64,000 nt of DNA from Brugia malayi (lineage: Eukaryota > Nematoda > Chromadorea > Rhabditida > Onchocercidae): NCBI RefSeq assembly GCF_000002995.4, contig NW_025062478.1, forward strand, positions 248,001-312,000, given 5' to 3'. Within the stretch, counting starts at the first letter, position 1. Each line of letters begins with the position of its first letter. The translations under genes were made by a program, and so were the position numbers. Below, in pieces: positions 12,789 through 25,517 of the stretch. Below the pieces are notes generated by a model that saw only the letters and a list, made by a program, of their open reading frames with translations, did not search any database and had not been told where the DNA came from.

Positions 12789-13867
12789 AAATAAATCAGA
12801 TTTACAAAAAGATTTAAATCAAATTTCATGAAAACTTTTCTAATTTTGTTTAAAAAAAATCAATAGGAATACTTACTTCTATTATTTTGATAAACATAAT
12901 TATTAGTTGTAGCAAAAATATTTGGATAAGCAATTTTCCTTCGTGCTAATTCCAAATGCCTTTGAAGTATTCCTTTTAAAAAATTACGGAATTGCTGTTC
13001 CGAAATATTTCGAATACTCTCAATTGAAACATTAGAATAAACTTGATCAGTTATATCGACAACTTCCTTATCATTCAATGTATAGAATGATTTATAATGC
13101 GACATTGTCGAATTAAGTTTAATTGATTCATACTGAAATCAGTTAATTACTTTTCTTTGAAATTTGAAATATGTATGTCAGATGTTTCACTTTTTTAGCT
13201 CTGCCATGTGAAATTGTCTATTATTTAATTTTTATAATTTTATAGTAAAAATTCAGAGCTTTTTCAAGAATACACAGTATAACTATATGTTAGACTAAAG
13301 TTTTTTGCAGTCACTTTTTAAAACTATTTGAATTTCACATAGAAGTTAAAGTAACATTTTTTTATGGGTTGACATGATGAAGTTAAACATTAAACTAGTT
13401 TACAGCAAATTGAAGAAGAACGAACTTTTGTTTTTGATTTTGAAAAATTTAATGCAATGTTACTACCTCTTACACTTTTCAAGTGCAAAATTTTTGGAGT
13501 AAAATAATCTTTTGTGTTAATTTTCTTTTTTTAATTTGCATATTTGCTATAAGTAATCAATCAATAACCCATGTACCCCAGAGGAAAGGTATGAAGAAAA
13601 ATGTGAATTAGAGTGAATATTTACGTCGTCTCTCAGATGAGTGTCATTGTCGCTTGTCGCATTTCTCATTGTTGCTAGTCGCAAGCTCTTCTCAAATTCA
13701 ACCATACTAATTAATTGGTCGTAATCAGAGGAATGTTTACTCCAATTAGGAAGTGAAACCGACTCACTAAACAGTAGTGTAAGAGAGAATATTAGCCGTA
13801 AAGAAGTAGTAAATATTCGTAGCGCTGAATGTCGCCGCCGCCAATGTTTGTTTATTTGCCAAAACAT
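11608..13867 (-). CDS. Unrecognised single-pass (type I) membrane protein
   Basis: Four exons, 13867-13625, 13132-12877, 12387-12265 and 11807-11608, join in phase to 273 residues. A basic N-terminus is followed by a hydrophobic signal (LRLIFSLTLLFSESVS). The ~135-residue extracellular part carries several N-glycosylation sequons (NAT, NDT, NST, NVS, NIS). One membrane span lies at ~171-190 in a Cys-rich stretch (MVCQFISFCIIVSGICLLW, then TCTCC), followed by a ~80-residue cytoplasmic tail with SVDDSDES, a Cys-flanked segment and a Pro-rich DDEVPPLPSYNKA motif that could recruit WW, SH3 or clathrin-type adaptors. The architecture recalls Shisa-like or other small adaptor membrane proteins, but I see no convincing family match. 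Palmitoylation of the juxtamembrane cysteines is plausible. The first ATG may be longer than needed. Confidence 0.72.
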
Positions 13868-15347
13868 TTCAAGAAATGAAACATTGAAATAGATTAACAG
13901 TTAAGCTTTTTCTGAAATTGAAATAGTTTTAATTTTAGTTGGAAATCAAATAGTATTCTTAAAACTTAAATTTAATTTAAATAATTGTAATTCGTAATGA
14001 GAAAAAGAATTTAAATAAATGATAAAAAAAAATAGTAGGAAATTGAAGATATCAGCCAGAATCATATTTGGCAGTAATCAGTAATGATAAAAATTTAAAA
14101 AGTACAAGGAAGAATAGGTAAAAAACAAACATCAAAAGTAAAAGATGAATGAGTGGTAAAAGAGTGATTGTGAAAAATTAATCAATAAAATCGTTTATAT
14201 CAATAATGGAGAAATGAATTGGTGACTAATTAGAGACTAAAAATAAAATGCTTGATCAAATTTCACTTTCAATAATTATTCTATCAAGAATAAAGATAAG
14301 ATAAGAACTGATAAAGAATTTGATGGAAGAAAAAAAGAGTTAAGTAAAGAATTGTAAAAGTTATTTCATTTGCTTATCAAAATTGAAGTAATTTAAACTT
14401 GCTATGATATTCAACACCTTTCTTTATCAGTACCTCTGTTCACCTTCTTTTGTCTAATAATTCCAAAGAATCATTACATTCAGAACTGAAAATGTGTCAA
14501 CTTAAAAAAGAAAAATTGTCAAATTTAGCGCGTTTGCCGTACCTTTCATATAATACTAAGCCCACAATTTTATCGTTTAAATTATTACTCATTAAAAGAG
14601 ACCCCTTTACCTGCATTTTTTACCTGTATATTTATTGAATATGATATGAGGTATCATAAATTCCACTTTTGATGACATTTAATGTTCTTATGAATAATAA
14701 TTTCCTCATCTTTTCTACTTCTTCTTTTTCACCTTTTTTAGAACAATCTATTTGGTATCAGTGAAGCAATAATATGAGAGAGTGACATCATAGTACAGAG
14801 ATCACTTTAATGAGTGAATTAAAATAAATGGAGGAAAGTGCCACTAAGATAGTGTCACACTGATAAGAATAAATGTTGGAGAGCAGTGACAGTGGCAGGT
14901 GAAGAACTAAGTGCAATTTTACGTTGCTTTCCTCCAGAAAACGACTTGCGACAGGGTCGAAACATCGATCGCAAAACACAGCGAAAGGTCACATAGTGCG
15001 CTGTCTTTTCATCAGACATTCTCTGTGCCTCTGTCTTTCTCTCTCTCTCTTTGTCCTACTCTTCAACGAGGCCAGAGGTCACCAATGTCCTAGGCTAAAA
15101 AACGTTTCAGGAGTGCTGTAACAGTTCAGAGTGATTAGTTCACAGTAAGATTGTAAAATTTAAACTGATTCCAACTTCGGAAGAGATTTTATCAAGCGCA
15201 GTTGTCTTGTCAGATTCATCTGCTTAAGAGTCTCTTCACCAAATTGGCGCATACGTCCATTTTACTTCTCATCAGTTGTTGGATTGATCTGTGAGAAGGA
15301 AGCGAACATCTCAGGTGAGAACAGCACTGTGCACCTGTGCGGCATGG
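13868..15347. other. Intergenic, no gene seen
   Basis: AT-rich up to about 14,880, then composition shifts toward higher GC. Pyrimidine-rich tracts lie around 15,035-15,065. No spliced coding series is visible. Confidence 0.5.
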
Positions 15348-15592
15348 TCGCACGACTCGTGCATGTTTCAGCATCAGTCGCACGACTCGTGCATGTTTCA
15401 GCATCAGTCGCACGACTCGTGCATGTTTCAGTATCAGTCGCACGACTCGTGCATGTTTCAGCATCAGTCGCACGACTCGTGCATGTTTCAGTATCAGTCG
15501 CACGACTCGTGCATGTTTCAGCATCAGTCGCACGACTCGTGCATGTTTCAGCATCAGTCGCACGACTCGTGCATGTTTCAGTATCTGTCGCA
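15348..15592. repeat. 30-bp minisatellite, ~8 copies, with an internal palindrome
   Basis: An exact 30-base period repeats eight times. Each unit holds the 13-base inverted repeat GCACGACTCGTGC followed by ATGTTTCAG and then GCATCAGTC or GTATCAGTC. The only common variant is C/T in that last part. All forward frames and two reverse frames stay open because the period is a multiple of three, so the long open frames here are products of the repeat, not genes. Confidence 0.93.
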
Positions 15593-16181
15593 AAGTTACT
15601 TGCAGGAACGAATGAGCGAACAACGATGACTGATGGCTGTGCACCACTCATTGAAGCAATTTCGGCAAAATGCAGCAATGAGTGAGTCCATGGGTAGGTT
15701 AGTGCGCAACTTGTGTCTCTCACTGTAATTTTTAGATTGTTCACTTTGCGCCTCTCTCTCTCTTGAAGTGTCCCCTCTTCTAGGCTTCACAACACAAGGC
15801 GCTGGTCTTTTCGGCACTTTGCACTATGATACGACCATACAGCCGGGAAGTACAATGTTTGAATCAAATATCCATTTTCAGGCCTTTTTGTTAAATTGCG
15901 ATGCGTTACTCCGTGAATTCTGGCAGGAATGGCCGTTATCATTGTAGTCCGGCAGTATGATTATTCACCCCTTTCAGGTCTCAGAGTTCCTTCCTACTTT
16001 GGCTCTAAATCACCGAGAACTGCAATTTTGTTGTCTGCAGGACACTTCCGGTTGAGACGACGAAAGTCGCTGTGGAATTTAGTTGTTTGTGGAGGGTCAG
16101 CTGAAGAGTTAAGGTATGTATGCTGACAAGGACAGTGTGTTGCTTGCAATGGAGATGTAAGGAGGAGATAATGCGGTTAGA

Positions 16182-16430
16182 ATGACCTATCAGCAAGTTA
16201 ACAAGATTGACCCGTCAGCAAGTTAACAAGTTGACCTGTCAGCAAGTTAACAAGTTGACCTGTCAGCAAGTTAACAAGATTGACCTGTCAGCAAGTTAAC
16301 AAGTTGACCTGTCAGCAAGTTAACAAGATTGACCTGTCAGCAAGTTAACAAGATTGACCTGTCAGCAAGTTAACAAGATTGACCTGTCAGCAGTTAACAA
16401 GATTGAACTATCAGCAAACAACAAGATTCG
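16182..16430. repeat. 24-25-bp minisatellite, ~10 copies
   Basis: TCAGCAAGTTAACAAG recurs about ten times, joined by ATTGACCTG or TTGACCTG, which makes the period alternate between 25 and 24 bases. The end copies are diverged (CTATCAGCAAACAACAAG at the right edge). Confidence 0.92.
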
Positions 16431-19400
16431 AGATGACAGAATTCTTGAAGCCAACTGCTGAGTAGAAAGTTCGGTTTTAGATTAATCTGACCGAAGTACG
16501 TGACCCACCACATTCTTTCATTGAAAGCGGCAATGTCCCGTCGACCTTTACTGTTCGTAGAAAATTAGTATATCCTTCGAATAGACAAGTTGCAACGTGA
16601 AGTACGTCTGCCAAACCTAGATTTATTTGGACTGTTTCTGATGTCGGATGGCCCTGCAAGGTTGATGAGCTCCATTTGCCCGAGTTTGAAGTTTTGGCTT
16701 TCCTTGCCCGAAGTTAAGCCCATCTTACCCATCCACATACCTTCTCTGACCTTCCTTACTTACCTGGCTTGGGAAGTCCCGTCGCAAACATATGACATCA
16801 CTTCTTCCACAATAAGAAAGTTCCGCAGAGGAAATGAAACAAATGGCAGTTATTTGTCAAATACTTTCAGTTTATGAAATTTTCTTGACGCTTATAAAAG
16901 TTGCAAAAAACTTTGAAATGAGCATTAAGAAAAACGAAAAAAGTTCCGAATAGAAGGAATACTTTCATTTTTTTCATGTGATAAAAAAGTTTCAAAATGA
17001 AGTAATTAACTTTTCCAGAAGTGATGTTTATGTTTAAATTTAATTAAAAATAGAAAATTAATTAATGAAATAACTATTGTTTACAAATGAACATTAATAA
17101 CATTCCACAGTACGGCAGAATAAAATACGACAGAAAAAAAGGAAACAATCATTGAATTGTTATTATTTTATGGCATTTGATTGACAATTTATTACTGTGC
17201 CATAAAATGCTTAGCTATAAAGTGATAATATGATTACATGAAATAATACAATAATAATGTAATAAATAAATAATAAAAAATAATAACAACAATAATAATA
17301 GTTTTTTTTCTTTTTTTGATATCACTTTTTATCATTCACTGTTATCATTTTTTGACTAATCAATAAGCGAGATGCAAAAGTATTGTCAAAAGCATTATCA
17401 CATATTGATATATATACATTACTAATGAAGATCAAAGCAGAATGTTTCCTTTTTTCTTACTTATGGCGATGCTACTGATTTCACTTTTTGAGAACTTCAA
17501 AACTTTTTGAGAAGAAAATGAAAATATTAGATTGAGAAAAAATGAGACTTCAAAAAGTTTGAAATTGTTAGTAGAAAATTCTTATTAATATGAATTCTTA
17601 ATGGCAATTTTTACAAAATTGCCGTTTAAAAAAAAAAAAAAAAAAAGATGCAAAATTTAATAGAAAGCATCAATTTTACGACATCATTTAAAGAAGTTTA
17701 CGGTTGCGAACAATTTTCATTTATAATGAAGAAATTATGAAATGTTATTATTATTATTGTTATTGTTGCATGAAGTAAATTTATTTTAGTTTCATGTATG
17801 AAAGAATAGCGGTGACGAGAATTGATCGTCAATTTAAATTCATCAAATATTGGAATCACAAATAATGACAAAAGGACAGAAACAAGGAAAGAACTGTTCG
17901 ATAGTTTTTACTTACTGGAAAAGTGTGCTGTGACAAATATATTCAAATCTAAGTAGCTTTTATGATGAAAGAAATTTTTTTTCTTCTTTGGCGCATTTTA
18001 TCAAAATAGCGCCATTTTTTTTCAATAATAGTAGAACTAAGAATAATTCTCCTACAGAATTTTATATAGCAAAAAAACTTAGGTTGCAAAAACCGCCACG
18101 TAAGTTAGGTAAAATGATTAAAAATAGGGAATATAAATTAGTAACTATCAATTGCTATTTTCAAAAAAAGGGGAAAAGTAGAGCAAACAATTCGCATTAA
18201 ATGAAAGTTCAAAAATATGAAATTTTCGATGTTTTGAATATCTTTTCGACTTCAGCGCTCAGTGTAACAATAAATAATATAAATAATTTGCTCTCAAAAA
18301 AAGAAAGCAAAAGGGATTGTAAGCTTAAGAAAAGCTAAAGAACAAACGAGAATAGCTAATATCGATTCATCACGCCTAACTTTACTTTCATCAATAAATC
18401 TTTGAAATGCTTCATAAATATTTCGAAGAAAAAGAGAAAATATTAAATTTTAGTTGACAAACAATCATCGCTCCAAATTTAATTAATTCCGTTTCAACGA
18501 TTAGTCACCGAAATTTTGAAAGGCAAAAAAAAAGATTTTTTTCTTATCTGCGAAATGAGAAATTGCAATGAGACGTTTTGCGCCATTCGTCCGTTTCATC
18601 TTTTCATTCACATTTTTACTAGAACCTAAAGTAATGTCTTTTCCATTCCAATAAAGTAGCACTTGAGCTAAAATCTGCTGAGAGAGAGTTAAATTTAATC
18701 GTAATTAAGTTAAATGTTCGTAGAAAGCCAAAAGTCTTCTAACTGCTGCAATCATTTTTCTCAACAAATTAAATTACATTATTTTTTAAAAAGATTGTTT
18801 TCTTGAGCGCAAAAGTTGCAAGTATAAGTGTCTGTGCGCTAATATCAGTGAAAATTGAAGTAAAGAATGTGCATGAATTTTGCAACGAAATGGTAAATAA
18901 TTTCAACAGAAATGTTATCATTATTATAAAAAAAAAATTTAAATTCTGTTATTTTTTTCAAAGATTTTATAAATTCAAAGATTTAAAATGAAAGCATAAA
19001 AGAGAGAACGAACTATTCATCAAAAAATAAAAAATTCTTCGTTCAGTGAATGAACAAATTTACTTTTAAAAGTAATATCAAAGTATAAATCAATATTTGT
19101 ATTACACCTTATGCTAATGTTGATTTTTTGAATTTAAAATGAGCTTTTATTTTTTACAATTTTTGGGAGTTGTAATGATAATCACTTCAAAACTAGTTGT
19201 CATGAAATATACATTATTACAAGGTGAAATCATTTATTAGCAGAATAAAAAAAATTGAACTTCGACTTTTGTTGTTTAAAATTATGGGAAGAAAATGCAC
19301 TGAAAAAGGATTTTTGTTTAAATAACTGTTTTAGTTGTTGTTATTATTATTAAAATAAATTAAACTTTTAAAAGTACAACAAAATAATGAAAGAAAGAAT

Positions 19401-21196
19401 AATATTTTAACCAAAAATTTTTTAAACATTGATGTTAGAAAATAGAGATTTTTATGAACAATCATTAACAATTATTGATACCAATTATTTCAGAGAATTG
19501 TCACACTTTTTTCTTTAGAGCTTAATTAGAAGAATTGAAATGACACGATGGAATGAGAAATCTGCGACAAATATTTTTCTTGTTAATATGAAGGTATTTT
19601 CAAATTTAAAAAGAAAGCAGTAAAATACTTTTTAAAAAATTTTGCGTTATTTTAAGTTTTAAAAAATGTTTCAATCATAAATGCAAACAATTTCTTTTTT
19701 TTTTTTTTTTTTTTTGTCTTTCATTGCTTTTTTTTGATCTCATTTTCATATTTATATTATTAACTTCCATAAAAAAATGCTTCAACTTTAAAAAAAAAAA
19801 ATCAAAATAGGAAAAATTAAAAAATATTATTGAAAAAATATTTATTTGAATTTTCAAAAAACTAAATTTCCAGCTATAAATATAAATAAATTATAATACT
19901 GCCCGCAAATCTTCGTATCATTTATTTAATAATATATATTAAACTTGCAACCTTATCATAATTTTGTCTTAATTCATTTCAACAATTATATTATATTTAA
20001 TAATTTTATTAATTTTTTATTGCATGTAGGAAATTTATTATTGATTTTGTTAAATAACAAAACGTTAAGTTACAATAAACCAAATGAATTTAACTTGGCT
20101 TATTTAACAACCAGTTTATTGAGCCAATTAATTTCTGCTATAGTTAATAATTTTAATTTTGAATTGTCTATTAGCTTTAAGTCTAAGCTTCACACTCCCT
20201 TATTCGGTTAAATTTCAGGTCTTAAAATTAAAGGATGCAGAAATAATACTTCAATCAGAAGCAGCAAACGATAAAGCAGCCAGCTGGCAGTACAATTAAA
20301 CAAAATGTTTGTGTAAATATTGTTGATAAGCATTGATCGAAATTGTCATCACTCTTCAAAATAATGAAAATGCACTAAAAGGACAAAGTATTGAGAATAA
20401 CAAAGTAAGTTATTTGATTATTTTAATATTAACAATGCAAATGCAAATCTTACAATAATTATGATTAATTATTGATTACATAAAAGATGGTAATGAAAAA
20501 ATTTTTTATAAATATCCAACAAAGATTGTTTCACTCATTTAATTATCAATTTGTCAACTCATTTAAACTTCTAAACTTTTCTGTGACATTCAATTTCACG
20601 AAGTGTTCAGTCAAATTTTCGTTAGCTATTTGATATTTCAGCTAATTTCCTGTCTTATTCTTAGTTACTTTCAATTATTACTATCCCAAAGTACTTCACA
20701 ATTCCTTCTGTCTTCTTTTTGTTGCATTCATTCAGAGTGATTCATCAATAATTATTGAGAAAATTAATCGCTTTAAAATTTCTTTGAGAAGTCTCTGTGT
20801 CATAGAAGTAAGAGAAACTTTAAATAATTTATCTGTAAAGACAAGAAAGAAGAAAAGAAAAAAAAAAGATAGATAAAAGTAATTTGAAAATGGCATTTAC
20901 TTGATGTTTTAATGAAAACTTTAAAAACCAGTCGGTGTTAAAAAATAATAAAATGAAATGAAATGAGTTGTTATGAGGCAAAGATTGATTATCAAGAATT
21001 TCTCACTTGCATTTATTGCATAATCGTAAGTAAAGTAATAAAAAAAATAACAGATAATAAAAGGAAATGATAAGTTTATTTTACTTGGATGCATAATTTT
21101 TATGTGTCTTTTTTAAATGGCCTAGCAAATTGAGCCCAGCATCATTTAATTGTTTATTGGGCCGACTGATCGGTTCTATCTGGTAATCCACTGATA
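16431..21196. other. Long intergenic stretch
   Basis: 16431-16880 continues the GC-richer island and has open frames on both strands (plus 16590-16877, minus 16477-16659) that match nothing I know. From 16900 the sequence is very AT-rich with poly-A and poly-T runs. Isolated splice-flanked open pieces occur at about 17109-17155 and 20219-20298, but I could not link them into a gene. Confidence 0.45.
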
Positions 21197-23007
21197 ATGC
21201 AACCTGGCTCCAGTGCATCATCACTTTCTTCGGTTAGTTTGATATGATAAGCTGTCTCTTATCATCACCAAAAAGCTAATTTCATGTGACCACAGAGACG
21301 ACGACACCTCCTCAATTGACAGAATCTGTTAATTACAGTACGATAGTTGCAAATATTTTTCAAGTAGTACTAATCACATTTTTATTAATTTGTACAAAAA
21401 GCAGATCAGTTTTGATCCAAAATTTCAAATTTGTGATAAATTATTTTTTTTTTGTTCAATTTCAATTACCGCACAGTAAATTTCATTGATTCCACTAATA
21501 TTTTCACATTTTTTTTCCTTCTTTCATACATAATTTCATATTTTGCAGACTAAATATTTGCTTTTTGAGAGAAAGTTTATAAATTTATAAAAACGTTCTT
21601 TTTAAAGTTACTTTACTAATTATTCACTGGAAAAAGCTTTCTTTTTTTAATCTCAATTTTTAATCTTAAATCATTTCCAAAGCATTCATGAAGCACTGTC
21701 AACTTTCGCCTTTTTTTAAACTTCAAATGTTAAATTTTTTGAAACTGTCAGCAAAAGATATCAGTGGCAATTACATATTTTGCAAGTAATTTTATTGCTT
21801 TTATTTTTGGCAAGTTAAAAAGACAGAGACATTTGCGCTTTTCAGATATTAGCTTCCAATAAGCGCCTAAAGAAAAATAATAGAACAAAGACTACAACTG
21901 TCTTTCTGAAACAATCAACAGAATGCAACAAAAATTGTTTGTTTTTATCCAAATTTTCAACAAATATTTTTTCCTTTAAAAAAATATATTACTTTTTTTT
22001 TAGTAAAAAAAATACTTTGCTCCAAAATTTTAACAAAAAAATGCATAAATAATGAAAGTTATACTTCAGTGAAACTATTAGGTAATTTCATTTGGTACCA
22101 CGGCCGATTAGGGAAGAAGGCCACATGCGAATTACTCCAACAAAATGGACAATTTCTTGTTCGATCAGCGCGTTCCAAAGTGGATTTGGTGCGTGTTTTT
22201 CAGTTAACTTTCAAATAATTCTTTTCATAATGATAAAATAATATGTGACACTTTCGAGTAATCAAAGAAGTGACTACCTGTGGACAGTTATGATAAGTTT
22301 GATAAGGCAGTCATCTAATCAAGGAAAGAAATTTAATGTCAACAAAAAAAAAAAAAAAAAAAAAACTGAAACTTTGATGATTTGGGGATCAATTTTATTT
22401 ACTTATTTGAAATATCATATATTTTAATCTTAAAATTTCTAAATTCAAAATTTATTTCTAAAATATCTTTGTTTTGTGAATTGTAGCAAATAAAAGTGGT
22501 ACTATCAGTAAAATGGAACAATAGACACTACCATTTTGGCATCAAAAAAAATGGCACATATTTCAGCATTGAAGAATTACAGTTCGATAGTATTGTCCAA
22601 TTGATTTCCTTTTATTTTACCAGCAAAGTTAGATTAACCGTTTCTACAACTCTTCATTTATGCAATTAGATCTATTCAGTACTCTAAACTAATACTTATC
22701 ATTGTATCTATCTATTTCACTACTTTATTAACTTATCATAATGCTAAATAAAACCAATAACTTATCATATCAATTAACTTATCACAATGATTTGGCATAG
22801 ATCAAGTAATGCTCATTTCCCACATTCTTTGGATCACTTAACATTCAATAATTTCAGCATCCTTTAACAAAACGGTCAAAGGCGATCCTTCTGCAACCAC
22901 TTTATCGTTGCGTTGAATTTGACGCACCGTACGTTTTGAGAGGAGCGCTGAATTTAGCCTTTGTTTGCGCTGTTGTAATATTCCTTTACACGTTTACTAT
23001 CAAATAA
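21197..23007 (+). CDS. Small SH2-domain protein with C-terminal transmembrane segment
   Basis: Five exons, 21197-21232, 21298-21337, 22070-22188, 22487-22627 and 22858-23007, give 161 residues. The first ~25 are Ser/Thr/Pro-rich. A complete SH2 domain follows: WYHGRL (W34), FLVRS with the phosphotyrosine-binding arginine R57, VVLSVKWNN, HYHFGIKKNGTYF, the FDSIVQLISFYF helix, HPLTKRSK and a final LLQPL. After ~15 residues a hydrophobic segment (GALNLAFVCAVVIFLYTF, ~141-158) ends two or three residues from the stop, as in tail-anchored proteins. No kinase or other catalytic domain follows. If correct it would hold an SH2 module on a membrane, facing the cytosol, as an adaptor or a competitor for phosphotyrosine sites. 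The last three exons are strong. The first two, including the donor after 21337 (GTACGA), are inferred from phase and acceptor quality and are less sure. Confidence 0.72.
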
Positions 23008-25015
23008 TCTATGATTTATTCAACATTTACGCTCAATTTGTCTAATAAGAAACGATGCTCATTGTATTTCATTTAGATTTTATCGAAATTAACAAATTTT
23101 GCAACAACAAAAAAAAAAAAAAAAATTTAAAAACAACTTCAACAAAATTTAAAAATTAACAAAAAAAATTTTCTTACCGATTAACTTTTATGGTACGATA
23201 GAATAAGTATTCGAGTATTGCGATAATGTTATTTAAATATTTGTTATTAAATTAAAATGCATTCTCCCAGTTTTGATTGTGTGTCAAATGCAAATTATTG
23301 TTAAATCATTTCCACTAATTCATTAAGTGATCGAATGAAACTCTGAAAAGTCTGAAACTGCTCGTTCAGATTTGAAAGACAATGAAATATTCACTGATTT
23401 ATGAAAATTTATTCACAGATTTCTTAAATTCATCACTGGTCTCATATAAAACTAAATGAATTTATGGCTTAATTTTTGCATGCAAATTAGAACGAAATTT
23501 TGGGGAAAAAAATTCAAATCAAATTAAAACAGAAATTTAATTTAAATGAAAAAATCTTTGCGAAAGAAATAGAAGAAACATTATTTTTTGATGCTAGTAA
23601 AAAGGACTTTTTAACATTCTGAAATAATTCTTTTTTCTCATTGAAAGAAAAAATGAAATTTAAATGCTATCCATATCACAAAGTGGTTGATATTGTTGTT
23701 GAAGTGATCGATATGAAGGAATCAAGTAAAGTATCCTGTTCATCCTTATCATTTATCACTTACTGATTCAATCCACTCCATTTTTCCACTATAAATGTAA
23801 TTCAAATGAGAAGTAAATAATGAAAAAAATGCTTTCTTGCAATTGCAAACTTTAACTTTAATATTTCTTTAAAAAATTTTTAGAATAATTCATTCTCACT
23901 TCTGTAGTTCCTTATAAAAAGAATTAAAAATTGAGTTTTTGAATTAATTTCATTACTCGAATCTATTCGCCTTCATTTTTTGATGCAAAATAAACTATAA
24001 TTTGATTTCCAGTGATATATCAACGCGCCAATATTTTAATCTACCGAAGAATTTACCTGAAAAAAAAGATGCTATTTACGAAACATCTTACTTAAGTTTT
24101 CGAACAAACTTTGTTAATTTAAACAAAGATAATTTATAAGATGAAAACTTTATTCTAACTTAACCGAAAAAAGAAAAATAATTTCAAGTACAAAGCACTC
24201 TTTGAATAAATTATCTGAATTTTGCTAGTGCAATTGCTATTGCAGTAAACAGTAATCATTAAACTAATGTCGTCATACCCATATCTATCATTCCGGTATT
24301 CAAGAAAGCAGTGATCAGTATGGAATATTTTTTCAGGAGATGATCAAGTAGCTAAAGGGATGAACATACCTTCAAGTGATAACTGCCAAAGCTTGAAATT
24401 ACGAAAATGATTTCTTGAACAATATTTGTTCAAATTACTGCAAAAAAGTTTCACATATAATTTCAAAAGTATCACAGTTTCAACTTTTACTGTAAAAATT
24501 AATGCATCATTTTGTAAATTTTTAAATTAATTTACAATAGCATTCGAAAAACAACAATTATGAATTCTTGACGATAAAAATAAGTAATCAAATTATTATA
24601 TGAGAAATGCATATTAGTCACAATTAACTAATTCATACCGAAGATTCATACACTTATTAGTTGACTTATTCGATAAGCAAATTATACTGTTGGAAATGTT
24701 TAATGAAGAAAGAAAGAACAATCTCACCTGCAAAAGCAACAATATAAGATCAAAAGCACAGAATTTGTATTTGTAAAACAAAAAAAAAAAATTTGTTAAA
24801 TGACAGAATTAGAGGATACTTTGAATTGACACTTTGTCCTTTATGTTTTATTAATTGTCCAGTTGATTATTAAACAATGGTCATTGTCCAGTCGAAGTGC
24901 TAAATAAACGAAATTATGCAAAACTTCAGCGAACAATTTGTAATGAAGCAATTTAATGGAACAAAAAGGAAAAAGAAGGAAATTTTTGTGAAACTTAAAT
25001 TAAGTTTAATTTGGA

Positions 25016-25163
25016 TGCGATAAATTTGATGCAAGACCAAAAAACTTTATTTACATCAAAATTAAATTTGATGTAAATTATACTGTTGGAAATGTTGCAT
25101 CAAATCAAATTTATCGCTTGCATCAAATTTATCGCATACACGATAAATTTGATGCAAGACCAA
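25016..25163. repeat. Inverted and direct repeat cluster (fold-back element-like)
   Basis: CGATAAATTTGATGCAAGAC lies at 25018-25037 and again in direct order at 25141-25160, with its inverse complement at 25117-25136 and a partial inverse copy at 25097-25117. Between them is a palindrome centred on ACATCAAA...TTTGATGT (about 25052-25077). The segment could fold back on itself and resembles a decayed small inverted-repeat element. Confidence 0.7.
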
Positions 25164-25517
25164 TAGTTTCGATTCCAGATTATTCTAGTCTTCCACACTC
25201 AAAAAAAAAAAGAATTTTGATCTCATTTGCTGAGCTTATTTGTCAACAAATTTCTTGTTTACGTAATATATCAGCAATACCTTGGCTGATCACTTCAATG
25301 ATATTTCTTGTCAAAATTCAAAAAAATGAAAGCTTAATGAATTCAACGTTACACTTTTTCCTGTTCATTTACCTTCGACACGAAATATGCTCGTTCGCTT
25401 TCTTCTGCTATTCTTGAATTAACTACAAAATCATCTTTTCTTCATTCTCGGCGATGAATAACCAAGATTAGAATTTGATGCTTAATGGTAAATAATATCA
25501 TTCAATGAACTTTTATT

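Noticed and set aside
15348..15592. CRISPR-like array of palindromic 30-bp repeats
   Set aside because: The units abut without variable spacers and the genome is eukaryotic; it is a minisatellite.
16477..16877. Open frames on both strands after the minisatellites, possible retroelement remnant
   Set aside because: No reverse transcriptase, integrase or gag motif is readable, so only the unusual composition is reported.
20219..20298. Acceptor-flanked open piece ending in a stop (starts VLKLKDAEII)
   Set aside because: It reads like a terminal exon but no upstream exon joins it in phase.
21080..21232. Minus-strand exon-like frame (47 codons, starting KVMMHWSQVAL) opposite the SH2 gene start
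   Set aside because: No upstream exon with matching phase could be found, while the plus strand gives a phased first exon for the SH2 protein.
23652..23765. 37-codon plus-strand open frame starting MKFKCYPYHK
   Set aside because: Too short, no domain, no splice-linked neighbours.
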